This document shows positions 8,668 to 16,469 of a stretch of DNA of 64,000 nucleotides, piece by piece (the first letter of the stretch is position 1; each line of letters begins with the position of its first letter). The stretch comes from Ensifer adhaerens (GTDB taxonomy: Bacteria; Pseudomonadota; Alphaproteobacteria; Rhizobiales; Rhizobiaceae), in NCBI RefSeq assembly GCF_000697965.2, contig NZ_CP015880.1:434001-498000 (forward strand). Direction: 5' to 3'. A model generated the notes under the pieces. The model saw only the letters and a list, made by a program, of their open reading frames with translations. It was not told the origin of the DNA and ran no database searches. The translations under genes and the position numbers were made by a program.

Positions 8668-9312
8668 ATGACGGCCAAGGGCATTGTGATCGGTGAGGAC
8701 GGATTTTTGCGTTGCGCCTGGCAGGGCAATCTCGACGATTATCGTCGCTACCATGACGAGGAATGGGGGCGCCCGGTCACCGACGACCGCCGGCTTTTCG
8801 AGAAGATCTGCCTGGAAGGTTTCCAGTCCGGCCTGTCCTGGCTGACGATCCTGCGCAAGCGCGAGGCGTTTCGCGCCGCCTTCGCCGGTTTCGATTTCGA
8901 CGCGGTCGCAAAGTTCGGCGACGCGGAAATCGGGCGTTGCCTTGCCGATACAGGCATCGTGCGTCATCGCGGCAAGATCGTCTCGACGATCAACAACGCG
9001 CGCCGCGCCCAGGAACTGAGGCAAGAGTTCGGTTCGCTGGCGGCCTATTTCTGGTCCTATGAGCCGCAGGCAGCCGAGCGTCCGCAGGTGGTGACCTATG
9101 AAGCGATCGTCGCCAATCCGACGACCCCGACCTCGACCCGCATTTCCAAGGATTTGAAGAAGCGCGGCTGGACCTTCGTCGGCCCGACGACGATCTACGC
9201 CTTCATGCAGGCCATGGGCCTCGTCAACGATCACATCGAAGGCTGCCACTGCCGCACGGTCGTCGAGGAGTTGCGTGGCAAGCTTGCAAGGCCCCAGGCC
9301 CGCGTCGCCTGA
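8668..9312 (+). CDS. tag: DNA-3-methyladenine glycosylase I
   Basis: A 214-residue Tag-type glycosylase that removes 3-methyladenine from alkylated DNA (base excision repair). Family zinc ligands are in place: Cys in LRCAWQG, His in YHDEEWG near residue 30, and the His/Cys pair in NDHIEGCHC near the end. FQSGLSWLTILRKREAFR is the typical helix-hairpin-helix region. The ATG at 8668 follows AAAGAGGGCG. The protein is slightly longer than the E. coli enzyme because of a short C-terminal extension (EELRGKLARPQARVA). It appears to be transcribed alone and is followed directly by a terminator. Confidence 0.95.
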   Translation: MTAKGIVIGEDGFLRCAWQGNLDDYRRYHDEEWGRPVTDDRRLFEKICLEGFQSGLSWLTILRKREAFRAAFAGFDFDAVAKFGDAEIGRCLADTGIVRHRGKIVSTINNARRAQELRQEFGSLAAYFWSYEPQAAERPQVVTYEAIVANPTTPTSTRISKDLKKRGWTFVGPTTIYAFMQAMGLVNDHIEGCHCRTVVEELRGKLARPQARVA

Positions 9313-9319
9313 TGAGTGC

Positions 9320-9350
9320 GCCCGTCGTCTGCCTGACGACGGGTGTTTGC
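9320..9350 (+). terminator. Rho-independent terminator after tag
   Basis: CCCGTCGTC and GACGACGGG form a perfect 9-bp stem with loop TGCCT (9321-9343), followed by a short TGTTT. It lies between the stops of convergent tag and the DUF305 gene. Confidence 0.7.
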
Positions 9351-9372
9351 CGGTGGCGTTGGGACTGCGGGT

Positions 9373-9759
9373 TCAGCCGCCGTTCTTGGCGAGCCACGCC
9401 TTCATCGTCCTGATCTCGCCTTCCTGCGCCTTGATGACCTCTTCGGCCAGCTTGCGCAGCGTTTCGTCCTTACCGTATTCGAGCTCCACCTTCGCCATGT
9501 CGATCGCGCCCTGATGGTGGGCGATCATGCCGCGCACGAAGTCGATGTCCGCCTTGCCGGTGTAGGTGATGTCCATGTCCTTGTGCATGCGGGCATTGGC
9601 TTCGGCGAAGGCTTTGCTCGAAGGCGAATTGTCGCCCTTCGGCATCGCGGTTTCGGTCGCTCCATGGTGCATGCTGCCGTGTCCGGACTCCTCTGCCAAC
9701 GCAGGAAAGCCGAGGCAGGCGGAAAGCGCGAGGGCGGCGATCAGCGGTTTCAGCGACAT
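9373..9759 (-). CDS. DUF305 family exported protein
   Basis: A 128-residue small secreted protein. MSLKPLIAALALSACLGFPALA is a signal peptide. The mature N-terminus is rich in His and Met (SGHGSMHHGATETAMPKGD). The DUF305 core has MHKDMDITYTGKADIDFVRG and MIAHHQGAIDMAKVEL. DUF305 proteins are often found with copper-handling genes and the His/Met content would suit metal binding in the periplasm, but there are no copper genes next to it here. The ATG at 9759 follows an AAGGAA-type site; a longer upstream frame lacks family similarity. Confidence 0.88.
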   Translation of the reverse strand: MSLKPLIAALALSACLGFPALAEESGHGSMHHGATETAMPKGDNSPSSKAFAEANARMHKDMDITYTGKADIDFVRGMIAHHQGAIDMAKVELEYGKDETLRKLAEEVIKAQEGEIRTMKAWLAKNGG

Positions 9760-9867
9760 GGTGTTTCCTTCCTTATCTGATGTCTCGTGCCAAGAGGCCG
9801 GCCGTGGCCGGCTCCTTGGCACTCCATCAATCTAGGGAAGGGCTGGCTGCGGATTCAACCCGTCCGT

Positions 9868-10296
9868 TCAGGCGTCAAGCGCAGGACGCTCGCGCGGAAA
9901 GGCGAAAATGCCCTGCAGCATGTTTTCGCCGGTGGACGCGTCGAGCGACGACCGGCCGACGCAGAAAAGCTGTGCCGCCTTCAAACTTGGCAAGCGCACG
10001 AGCGCCGTGAAGCAGAACGAAGACGGCGACGCGGTTGCCTGCTCGAGGATGTTGAGCACTGTCACGCGATCCCGGCTGTCATAGGCACGCACCAGATCGA
10101 CGATGCCGCAGGAGCGGTTGGAAGCGCCAAGCAGGGCGGCGGTTCGCTCGCCCAGATGAAAGACGCCGCTGGCCAGATCGCAGCGCCATGTCTCCACGAA
10201 ATAGTCGCTTTCATCGAGGTGGTCCATCCAGGCCGAATGCGCCCCGAGGTGCCCGGGTTGGATGGCTCCCGAGCCAGGTGTCATGAACCTCAACAT
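9868..10296 (-). CDS. PAS-like small protein, paralogue of the gene at 19387-19836
   Basis: A 142-residue protein of unknown function. The ATG at 10296 is chosen because an AGAAGAAGGG site precedes it and the N-terminus then lines up with the relative at 19387-19836; the frame is open 29 codons further up without a good ribosome site. Shared features with that relative: a Trp then DL-S/T-G followed by F-LGE-AA, CG then VR-YD-DR, and EQA with SSFCF. The pattern (W..DL.TG.F.LG, then DR..VL...EQA) resembles a PAS fold, so it may be a small sensory protein; no output domain is attached. It is not obviously in an operon. Confidence 0.6.
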   Translation of the reverse strand: MLRFMTPGSGAIQPGHLGAHSAWMDHLDESDYFVETWRCDLASGVFHLGERTAALLGASNRSCGIVDLVRAYDSRDRVTVLNILEQATASPSSFCFTALVRLPSLKAAQLFCVGRSSLDASTGENMLQGIFAFPRERPALDA

Positions 10297-10736
10297 GATG
10301 CCCTTCTTCTCGCCGCGCGGACGTGATGTCTCGTTACCGGAGACCGCCACTGCCGCAAGGCGCTTCGATGCGTTGTTTGCCATTGAAGTGTTTTCCCGAT
10401 GCAGTCATTGCATCGAAAACTCGTTTGTAGGTACTCGGCCCTTGGCCGCGAAGATAGACGATCATCGGTGCAGCCGGAACGTCGTCGATCGGTCAGGCGA
10501 TAAACTTTTAGTGATTGCATATCGTCTAATGCGCCTTGTGGTTGAGGTCAAGTCCTCCCCGACGCGTCGCGATGGTGCGTGTCGATCCCGATGACGCGAA
10601 GCTCACCCGTGCTAGGCTTTGACGCAAAGCGCCGGCGCATGGCCCGGGCGAACGCTTTGCGCGGTGCAAACCCTTGCCGCCCCCCACTTGATCCGATAGG
10701 GAAAGCAGCCAACAAGAGACAGTCCGGAATGCTCCC
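10297..10736. other. 440-base intergenic region before hisS with an inverted repeat
   Basis: Divergent promoter region of the PAS-like gene and hisS. The clearest structure is CGCAAAGCG (10623-10631) and CGCTTTGCG (10653-10661), a perfect 9-base inverted repeat with a GC-rich 21-base middle, about 75 bases upstream of the hisS start. It could be an operator or a leader hairpin. No T-run follows it, so it is not an evident attenuator. I see no convincing small gene. Confidence 0.4.
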
Positions 10737-12248
10737 ATGACCGAGAAACAGAAGAAACCGCAGAAGCTCAAGGCGCGTCTTCCGCGCGGCTTCGTCGATC
10801 GCTCCGCTGCCGATATCCGCGCGACGGACGAAATGATCGGCAAGATCCGGGCGGTCTACGAGCATTATGGTTTCGACCCGGTCGAAACACCGCTGTTCGA
10901 ATACACCGATGCGCTCGGTAAGTTCCTGCCCGACAGCGACCGGCCGAACGAAGGCGTCTTCTCGCTGACCGATGACGACGACCAGTGGATGTCGCTGCGC
11001 TACGACCTGACGGCGCCGCTCGCCCGTCACGTCGCCGAGAACTTCAACGAGATCCAGCTGCCGTTCCGCACCTATCGCGCCGGCTACGTCTTCCGCAACG
11101 AGAAGCCTGGCCCGGGCCGCTTCCGCCAGTTCATGCAGTTCGATGCCGACACCGTCGGTGCCGCCGGCGTCCAGGCGGACGCCGAAATGTGCATGATGAT
11201 GGCCGACACCATGGAAGCCCTTGGCATAGCGCGCGGCGACTACGTGATCCGCGTCAACAACCGCAAGGTGCTCGACGGCGTCATGGAGGCGATCGGTCTT
11301 GGCGGCGACGACAAGGTCAATGCCCGCCTGACGGTGCTGCGCGCCATCGACAAGCTCGACAAGTTCGGCCCCGAAGGCGTCAGGCTCCTGCTCGGCGAAG
11401 GCCGCAAGGACGAAAGCGGCGACTTCACCAAGGGTGCGGGCCTCAATGGCGAGCAGATCGACAAGGTCCTGTTCTTCGTCGGCATCCAGAATTATGCCGA
11501 AAGTGCCGACGAACTGGCAGTGCTCGTTTCAGGCACCGCCAAGGGCGGCGAAGGTGTCGAGGAACTCAACACCATCCGCAGCCTGGTCCTGAGCGCCGGC
11601 TACGAGGCTGACCGCATCAAGATCGACCCCTCGGTCGTGCGTGGTCTCGAATATTATACCGGCCCCGTCTTCGAGGCCGAGCTGCAGTTTGCCGTCACCA
11701 ACGAGAAGGGCGAAAAGGTCGTCTTCGGTTCGGTCGGCGGTGGTGGTCGCTACGACGGTCTCGTGTCGCGTTTCATGGGGCAGCCGGTCCCGGCGACCGG
11801 TTTCTCGATCGGCGTTTCCCGCCTTATGACGGCGCTGAAGAACCTCGGCAAGCTCGGTGCATCTGACGTGCTCGCGCCTGTTGTCGTCTGCGTCATGGAC
11901 CGCGACATCGAGGCGATGGGCCATTACCAGCGTTTCGTGCAGCAGCTCCGCCATGCCGGCATCCGCGCCGAAATGTACCAGGGCAACAAGAAGAACTTTG
12001 GCGATCAGCTGAAATATGCCGACCGCCGTGGCTCGCCGCTCGCCATCATCCAGGGTGGCGACGAGCGCGCCGCCGGTGTCGTGCAGATCAAGGATCTGAT
12101 CGAGGGCAAGCGCCTGTCGGGTGAGATCGAGGACAACGCGGCCTGGCGCGAGGCGCGCGTGGCCCAGGTTTCCGTGCCGACGGCCGAACTGGTCGAAAAG
12201 GTGCGCGAGATGCTGGCGGCACAGGCCGAGGATCGGGCAAGGGGCTGA
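10737..12248 (+). CDS. hisS: Histidine--tRNA ligase
   Basis: A 503-residue class II aminoacyl-tRNA synthetase that charges tRNA-His. Motif 2 region is visible in [19 protein letters not shown], with [19 protein letters not shown] before it. The histidine-specific signature [14 protein letters not shown] lies near residue 305, and [13 protein letters not shown] (motif 3 area) follows. A C-terminal anticodon-binding domain begins around VVVCVMDRD. It is longer than the E. coli enzyme (about 424) through an insertion common in alphaproteobacteria. It is followed after five bases by hisZ, so hisS, hisZ and hisG form one operon and link tRNA charging to histidine synthesis. Confidence 0.96.
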   Translation: MTEKQKKPQKLKARLPRGFVDRSAADIRATDEMIGKIRAVYEHYGFDPVETPLFEYTDALGKFLPDSDRPNEGVFSLTDDDDQWMSLRYDLTAPLARHVAENFNEIQLPFRTYRAGYVFRNEKPGPGRFRQFMQFDADTVGAAGVQADAEMCMMMADTMEALGIARGDYVIRVNNRKVLDGVMEAIGLGGDDKVNARLTVLRAIDKLDKFGPEGVRLLLGEGRKDESGDFTKGAGLNGEQIDKVLFFVGIQNYAESADELAVLVSGTAKGGEGVEELNTIRSLVLSAGYEADRIKIDPSVVRGLEYYTGPVFEAELQFAVTNEKGEKVVFGSVGGGGRYDGLVSRFMGQPVPATGFSIGVSRLMTALKNLGKLGASDVLAPVVVCVMDRDIEAMGHYQRFVQQLRHAGIRAEMYQGNKKNFGDQLKYADRRGSPLAIIQGGDERAAGVVQIKDLIEGKRLSGEIEDNAAWREARVAQVSVPTAELVEKVREMLAAQAEDRARG

Positions 12249-12253
12249 CGACT

Positions 12254-13396
12254 ATGGCCCTCATCAATCTGCCTGCCTTTGCCGATGCGCTGCTTGCCGA
12301 CTTCGAAAGCCTCGGCGCGCTGCGTGTCGACACTCCGGTGATCCAGCCGGCCGAGCCTTTCCTCGCCATGGCCGGTGAGGATCTGCGCCGCCGCATCTTC
12401 ATGACCGAGAGCGAGACCGGCGAGAGCCTGTGCCTGCGGCCGGAATTCACCATTCCCGTCTGTCTCCGCCATATCGAGGCGGTGACCGGAACGCCGAAGC
12501 GCTATGCCTATCTCGGCGAGGTCTTCCGCCAGCGCCGCGAAGGCGGCAACGAATTCTACCAGGCCGGCATCGAGGATCTTGGCGACACCGATACGGCGGC
12601 AGCCGATGCGCGCGCCGTCTCTGACGCGATGCGCATCGTCGCCAACCGGGTGCCGGGCCGGTCTCTCAGCGTGACGCTTGGCGACCAGGCCGTGTTTGAA
12701 GCCGTCGTCGGTGCCTGTGGCCTGCCGGCTGGCTGGCAGAAGCGGCTGATCCACGCCTTCGGCGACCAGAAGCACCTGCAGAAGCTTCTGACCGAGCTCG
12801 CCCATCCGCGCACGGTCGGCGTCTTCGGTCCTGAAGTCGTGCGGCTGTCGATGGACGGCCTGCTCGAAGACGAGGACCGTCTCGTCGCGCATGTCGCCGC
12901 AACGATGGAAGCGACCGGCTATTCGACCAACGCTAGCCGTTCGCCGCAGGATATTGCGCGCCGGCTGAAGGAGAAGATGGAACTGGCGAACACGCGGCTT
13001 GACCGCAGAACGCTGGATCAGGTCGCCGCGTTCCTGGCGCTCGACGTGCCGCTTGCCGATGCGCCGGCCGCACTCTTCGCTTTCGCGCAGAAATCCGGCC
13101 TCAAAATCGATGATGCGCTCGCCCGTTTCGATGCCCGCGTTGCCGCCCTTAGCAAGGCCGGTTCCGACATCGGCGCCATTCGTTATCGAGCGGCCTTTGG
13201 TCGTCCTCTCGACTATTATACCGGCCTGGTTTTCGAGGTTGAGCTTGCCGGAACGCATGCCGTCCTTGCCGGCGGCGGCCGCTTCGATCGGCTGCTGACT
13301 CTGCTCGGCGCCCGCGAGCATATCCCGGCCGTCGGCTTCTCGCTCTGGCTCGACCGCATCGAAAAGGCGATTGCCTCTGAAGGAGGCGCCCAATGA
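12254..13396 (+). CDS. hisZ: ATP phosphoribosyltransferase regulatory subunit HisZ
   Basis: A 380-residue HisRS-like protein without the anticodon-binding domain. The class II core is recognisable: [33 protein letters not shown], and [16 protein letters not shown] near residue 315 in place of the HisRS signature. HisZ does not charge tRNA; it joins the short HisG to make an active, histidine-regulated ATP phosphoribosyltransferase, the first step of histidine synthesis. The pairing with a 231-residue HisG immediately downstream (overlapping ATGA) fits this hetero-octameric type of enzyme exactly. Confidence 0.95.
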   Translation: MALINLPAFADALLADFESLGALRVDTPVIQPAEPFLAMAGEDLRRRIFMTESETGESLCLRPEFTIPVCLRHIEAVTGTPKRYAYLGEVFRQRREGGNEFYQAGIEDLGDTDTAAADARAVSDAMRIVANRVPGRSLSVTLGDQAVFEAVVGACGLPAGWQKRLIHAFGDQKHLQKLLTELAHPRTVGVFGPEVVRLSMDGLLEDEDRLVAHVAATMEATGYSTNASRSPQDIARRLKEKMELANTRLDRRTLDQVAAFLALDVPLADAPAALFAFAQKSGLKIDDALARFDARVAALSKAGSDIGAIRYRAAFGRPLDYYTGLVFEVELAGTHAVLAGGGRFDRLLTLLGAREHIPAVGFSLWLDRIEKAIASEGGAQ

Positions 13397-14088
13397 CCAT
13401 CACTATCGCCTTGCCGTCCAAGGGGCGGATGAAGGATGACGCTTCGGCGATCTTCGAACGCGCCGGCCTGAAGATCGTTGCCGTCGGCAACGACCGCTCC
13501 TATCGCGGCCGCGTCGAAGGTGCTGATGATGTGGAGATTGCGTTCCTTTCGGCGTCGGAAATCTCGCGAGAGCTCGGCAACGGCTCAATCGATTTCGGCG
13601 TAACCGGCGAAGACCTGGTGCGCGAGGGGCTTGCCAACGCCGATGCGCGCGTCGAGTTCTGCGCCCGTCTCGGCTTCGGTCATGCCGACGTCGTCGTCGC
13701 GGTGCCTGAGGTCTGGTACGACGTCGACACCATGGCCGACCTTGGCGACGTTGCCGCCGATTTCCGTGCCCGCCATGGTCGCCGTCTGGCGATCGCCACC
13801 AAGTACTGGCGGCTGACGCAGAACCATTTCTCGGGCAGCCACGGCATCCAGCTTTACCGCATCGTCGAAAGCCTCGGGGCGACCGAAGGCGCGCCGGCCT
13901 CTGGTTCCGCCGACATTATCGTCGACATCACCTCGACCGGTTCGACGTTGAAGGCAAACCACCTGAAGATACTCACCGATGGCGTGATCCTGCGTTCCGA
14001 AGCTTGCCTGGTTCGGGCGCGCAAGGCGGCTCACGAGGGCGATCCTGTGGTGGCACGGATTATCGCGGCCGTGCGTAGCGTCCTTTGA
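13393..14088 (+). CDS. hisG: ATP phosphoribosyltransferase catalytic subunit, short form
   Basis: A 231-residue short-form HisG, which joins ATP and PRPP in the first step of histidine synthesis. It starts [17 protein letters not shown], has [12 protein letters not shown] near residue 70, and the PRPP loop region [18 protein letters not shown] near 175. It lacks the C-terminal ACT-like regulatory domain of long HisG proteins, which is why HisZ is needed. Its start overlaps the hisZ stop by four bases, implying coupled translation and equal subunit levels. Confidence 0.95.
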   Translation: MTITIALPSKGRMKDDASAIFERAGLKIVAVGNDRSYRGRVEGADDVEIAFLSASEISRELGNGSIDFGVTGEDLVREGLANADARVEFCARLGFGHADVVVAVPEVWYDVDTMADLGDVAADFRARHGRRLAIATKYWRLTQNHFSGSHGIQLYRIVESLGATEGAPASGSADIIVDITSTGSTLKANHLKILTDGVILRSEACLVRARKAAHEGDPVVARIIAAVRSVL

Positions 14089-14234
14089 CGCTGCGAACGG
14101 GGCATGCGCGGTCTTGACGATCCCGCCGGTTACAAAAATAAAGTAGGGCCCTCAAAAGGCGCGCCCTCCGCTCCTATGTAAGTCTGCGTGCGGCGTTTCT
14201 GCCGCCTCCCGCTGTTCCGTTCCAGGAGACCTTC

Positions 14235-14942
14235 ATGGCCGATCTGTCCGCCTTTCCGATCACCAAGCGCTGGCCGGCGAAAAACCCTGATATCATCCAG
14301 CTCTATTCGCTGCCGACGCCGAACGGCGTGAAGGTTTCGATCGCGCTCGAAGAGCTGGGCCTGCCCTACGAACCGCACCGCATCGCCTTCGATACCAATG
14401 ACCAGAAGTCGCCGGAGTTCGTCTCGCTCAACCCCAACGGCCGCATCCCGGCGATCATCGATCCCAACGGCCCGGATGGAAAGCCAATCGGGCTGTTCGA
14501 GTCCGGCGCGATCCTTATCTATCTCGCTAAAAAGACCGGCAAGCTGCTGCCTGCCGACGCGGCCGGCCGCTACGAAACGATCGCCTGGGTTATGTTCCAG
14601 ATGGGCGGCGTCGGTCCGATGTTCGGCCAGTTCGGTCACTTCTTCAAGTTCGCCGCCGACAAGGTCGCCAACAATTCCTACCCCGTCGAGCGCTACCGTG
14701 ACGAAGCCAAGCGGCTGCTCGGCGTGCTCGAAACCCGCCTTGACGGGCGGCAATGGCTGATGGGCGACGATTACACGATCGCTGACATCGCCACCTATCC
14801 CTGGGTCGAAGGTGCGCGCAGATTCTATGGCGGTGCCGAGGTCCTGGATTACAAGAGCTTCCCCAAGGTGATGGCCTGGGTCGAGCGCGGCCTGTCGCGC
14901 CCGGCGGCTCAAAAGGGCATGGACGTGCCGCGCAAGGAATAG
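14235..14942 (+). CDS. Glutathione S-transferase
   Basis: A 235-residue cytosolic GST with an N-terminal thioredoxin-like domain and a C-terminal helical domain. IIQLYSLPTPNGVKVSIALE begins the glutathione-binding domain about residue 24, with LNPNGRIPAIIDP and FESGAILIYLAKKTGKL (the SxAI-type glutathione contacts). The C-terminal domain has WLMGDDYTIADIATYPW, the conserved N-capping motif. It is of the YfcG/Ure2p-like type by these motifs (moderate confidence). The start follows CAGGAGAC. Substrate is not predictable. It lies between hisG and an FAD-dependent reductase without sign of an operon. Confidence 0.92.
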   Translation: MADLSAFPITKRWPAKNPDIIQLYSLPTPNGVKVSIALEELGLPYEPHRIAFDTNDQKSPEFVSLNPNGRIPAIIDPNGPDGKPIGLFESGAILIYLAKKTGKLLPADAAGRYETIAWVMFQMGGVGPMFGQFGHFFKFAADKVANNSYPVERYRDEAKRLLGVLETRLDGRQWLMGDDYTIADIATYPWVEGARRFYGGAEVLDYKSFPKVMAWVERGLSRPAAQKGMDVPRKE

Positions 14943-15029
14943 CAAACGGCGTGGCCTGTGCCAGAGTTGACGAAGCTCGGGCGGAAGGCTAGGCCTTGTT
15001 GTACAGATGAATAAAGGCAGGTGGGAAGC

Positions 15030-16253
15030 GTGTCCGGAAGGCTTGTTGTTGTCGGTGGCGGTCAGGCCGCCTTTGCTCTAGTTGCGAAGCTCCGTGCGCT
15101 CAAGGACGAGCGGCCGATCACCATCGTCGCCTCCGAAGCAAGCCTGCCCTATCAGCGCCCGCCGCTCTCCAAAAAGTATCTCCTGCGCGAGATGAGCCTC
15201 GACCGCCTGCTCTACCGGCCGGAAGCCTGGTACGGCGAGCACGCTGTCGACGTGCGCCTCGAAACGACCGTGATCGGGCTTGACCGGGCCGGCAAACACG
15301 TGACGCTCAGCGATGGCACATCGCTCGACTATGAAGTGCTGGCCTTTGCGACCGGCGCCACGCCGCGCCGGCTGCCGGCCTCGGTCGGCGGCGATCTCGA
15401 GGGTGTCTTCGTCGTTCGCGACTTCAGGGATGCCGACAGCCTTGCCGAGGAGATGAAGCCCGGCCGTCGCGCGCTCGTCATCGGCGGTGGTTACATCGGT
15501 CTTGAAGCGGCAGCCGTCGCGCGCACCTGCGGCCTGGACGTCACGGTCATCGAAATGGCCGACCGCATCCTGCAGCGTGTTGCCTCCTCGGCGACGTCGG
15601 GGCTCGTGCGCGACATTCATCGTGGTCGCGGCGTCGATATTCGCGAGGGTACCGGTCTCAACCGCCTCGTCGGCGACAATGGCCGTGTCACCGCGGCGGA
15701 ACTCTCCGATGGTTCCACCTTGCCGGTCGATGTCGTCATCGTCGGCATCGGCGTGACCGCCAATGATCGCCTGGCCCACGACGCCGGGCTCGAAACCGCA
15801 AACGGCATCGTCGTCGACGCGCATGGCCGCACCTCCGATCCGGCGGTCTTCGCGATGGGTGATTGCGCCGTTCTTCCCTTCGAGGATCTGCGCATCCGGC
15901 TGGAGTCGGTGCAGAATGCCGTCGATCAGGCCGAAGCGGTCGCGGCTATCCTTGCCGGCAGTGATGCCCCTTACGATCCCAAGCCCTGGTTCTGGTCGGA
16001 CCAGTACGACGTCAAGCTGCAGATCGCCGGCTTCGGGCTCGGCCACGACGAAACCATCGTCAGGCCCGGCCAGCGCGAAGGCAGCGTGTCGGTCTGGTAT
16101 TTCCGGCAGGGGCGCCTGGTGGCCGTCGATGCGATCAACGACGCCAAGGCCTATGTGACCGGCAAGAAGCTGCTGGAGAGCGGCATCAATCCTGACCGAG
16201 CCGTCATCGCCGATCCCCAATCCGACCTCAAGGCGCTGCTGTCGCAAGCATAG
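15030..16253 (+). CDS. FAD-dependent NAD(P)H reductase of the ferredoxin reductase type
   Basis: A flavoprotein of about 407 residues with two Rossmann modules: VVVGGGQAAFALVAKLRAL at the start (FAD) and ALVIGGGYIGLEAAAVA near residue 150 (NAD(P)H). PYQRPPLSKKYL and VFAMGDCAVLP are typical of rhodocoxin/putidaredoxin reductases, and the C-terminal part is the Reductase_C domain. These enzymes feed electrons to a 2Fe-2S ferredoxin partner of an oxygenase. No ferredoxin or P450 gene is adjacent, so the partner is unknown. Start: two GTG codons compete (15021 and 15030); I prefer 15030 because AGGTGGGA lies at a suitable distance before it. Confidence 0.88.
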   Translation: MSGRLVVVGGGQAAFALVAKLRALKDERPITIVASEASLPYQRPPLSKKYLLREMSLDRLLYRPEAWYGEHAVDVRLETTVIGLDRAGKHVTLSDGTSLDYEVLAFATGATPRRLPASVGGDLEGVFVVRDFRDADSLAEEMKPGRRALVIGGGYIGLEAAAVARTCGLDVTVIEMADRILQRVASSATSGLVRDIHRGRGVDIREGTGLNRLVGDNGRVTAAELSDGSTLPVDVVIVGIGVTANDRLAHDAGLETANGIVVDAHGRTSDPAVFAMGDCAVLPFEDLRIRLESVQNAVDQAEAVAAILAGSDAPYDPKPWFWSDQYDVKLQIAGFGLGHDETIVRPGQREGSVSVWYFRQGRLVAVDAINDAKAYVTGKKLLESGINPDRAVIADPQSDLKALLSQA

Positions 16254-16343
16254 GCGGCGAACCACGCCAGGCGGCGCTTTTTGGCAGGCTGCAACTTGAA
16301 GGCGGCGTGGTTTCAAAATTCGTTAACGACGAAACTATTGTCT

Positions 16344-16363
16344 TGCTGGGCAATTGCCCGGCA
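16344..16363. promoter_or_regulatory. Near-perfect 20-base palindrome upstream of the MHYT-GGDEF-EAL gene
   Basis: TGCTGGGCAA followed by TTGCCCGGCA forms a 20-base palindrome with one mismatched pair. It lies about 106 bases upstream of the next start codon in a 216-base intergenic region. It could be a dimeric regulator site; no T-run follows, so it is not a terminator. Confidence 0.35.
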
Positions 16364-16469
16364 GAGCCTCGATTTATCACTTCCTTAAATCACCTGACGC
16401 CAACACAGGCAGCTTAAGTGGAGGCGAGAGGTCTCGTTTCCCGACAGAATTTGATTTAGGCGATTGGCG

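Noticed and set aside
12254..13396. Second histidyl-tRNA synthetase
   Set aside because: It lacks the C-terminal anticodon-binding domain and is fused by overlap to a short HisG, which marks it as HisZ.
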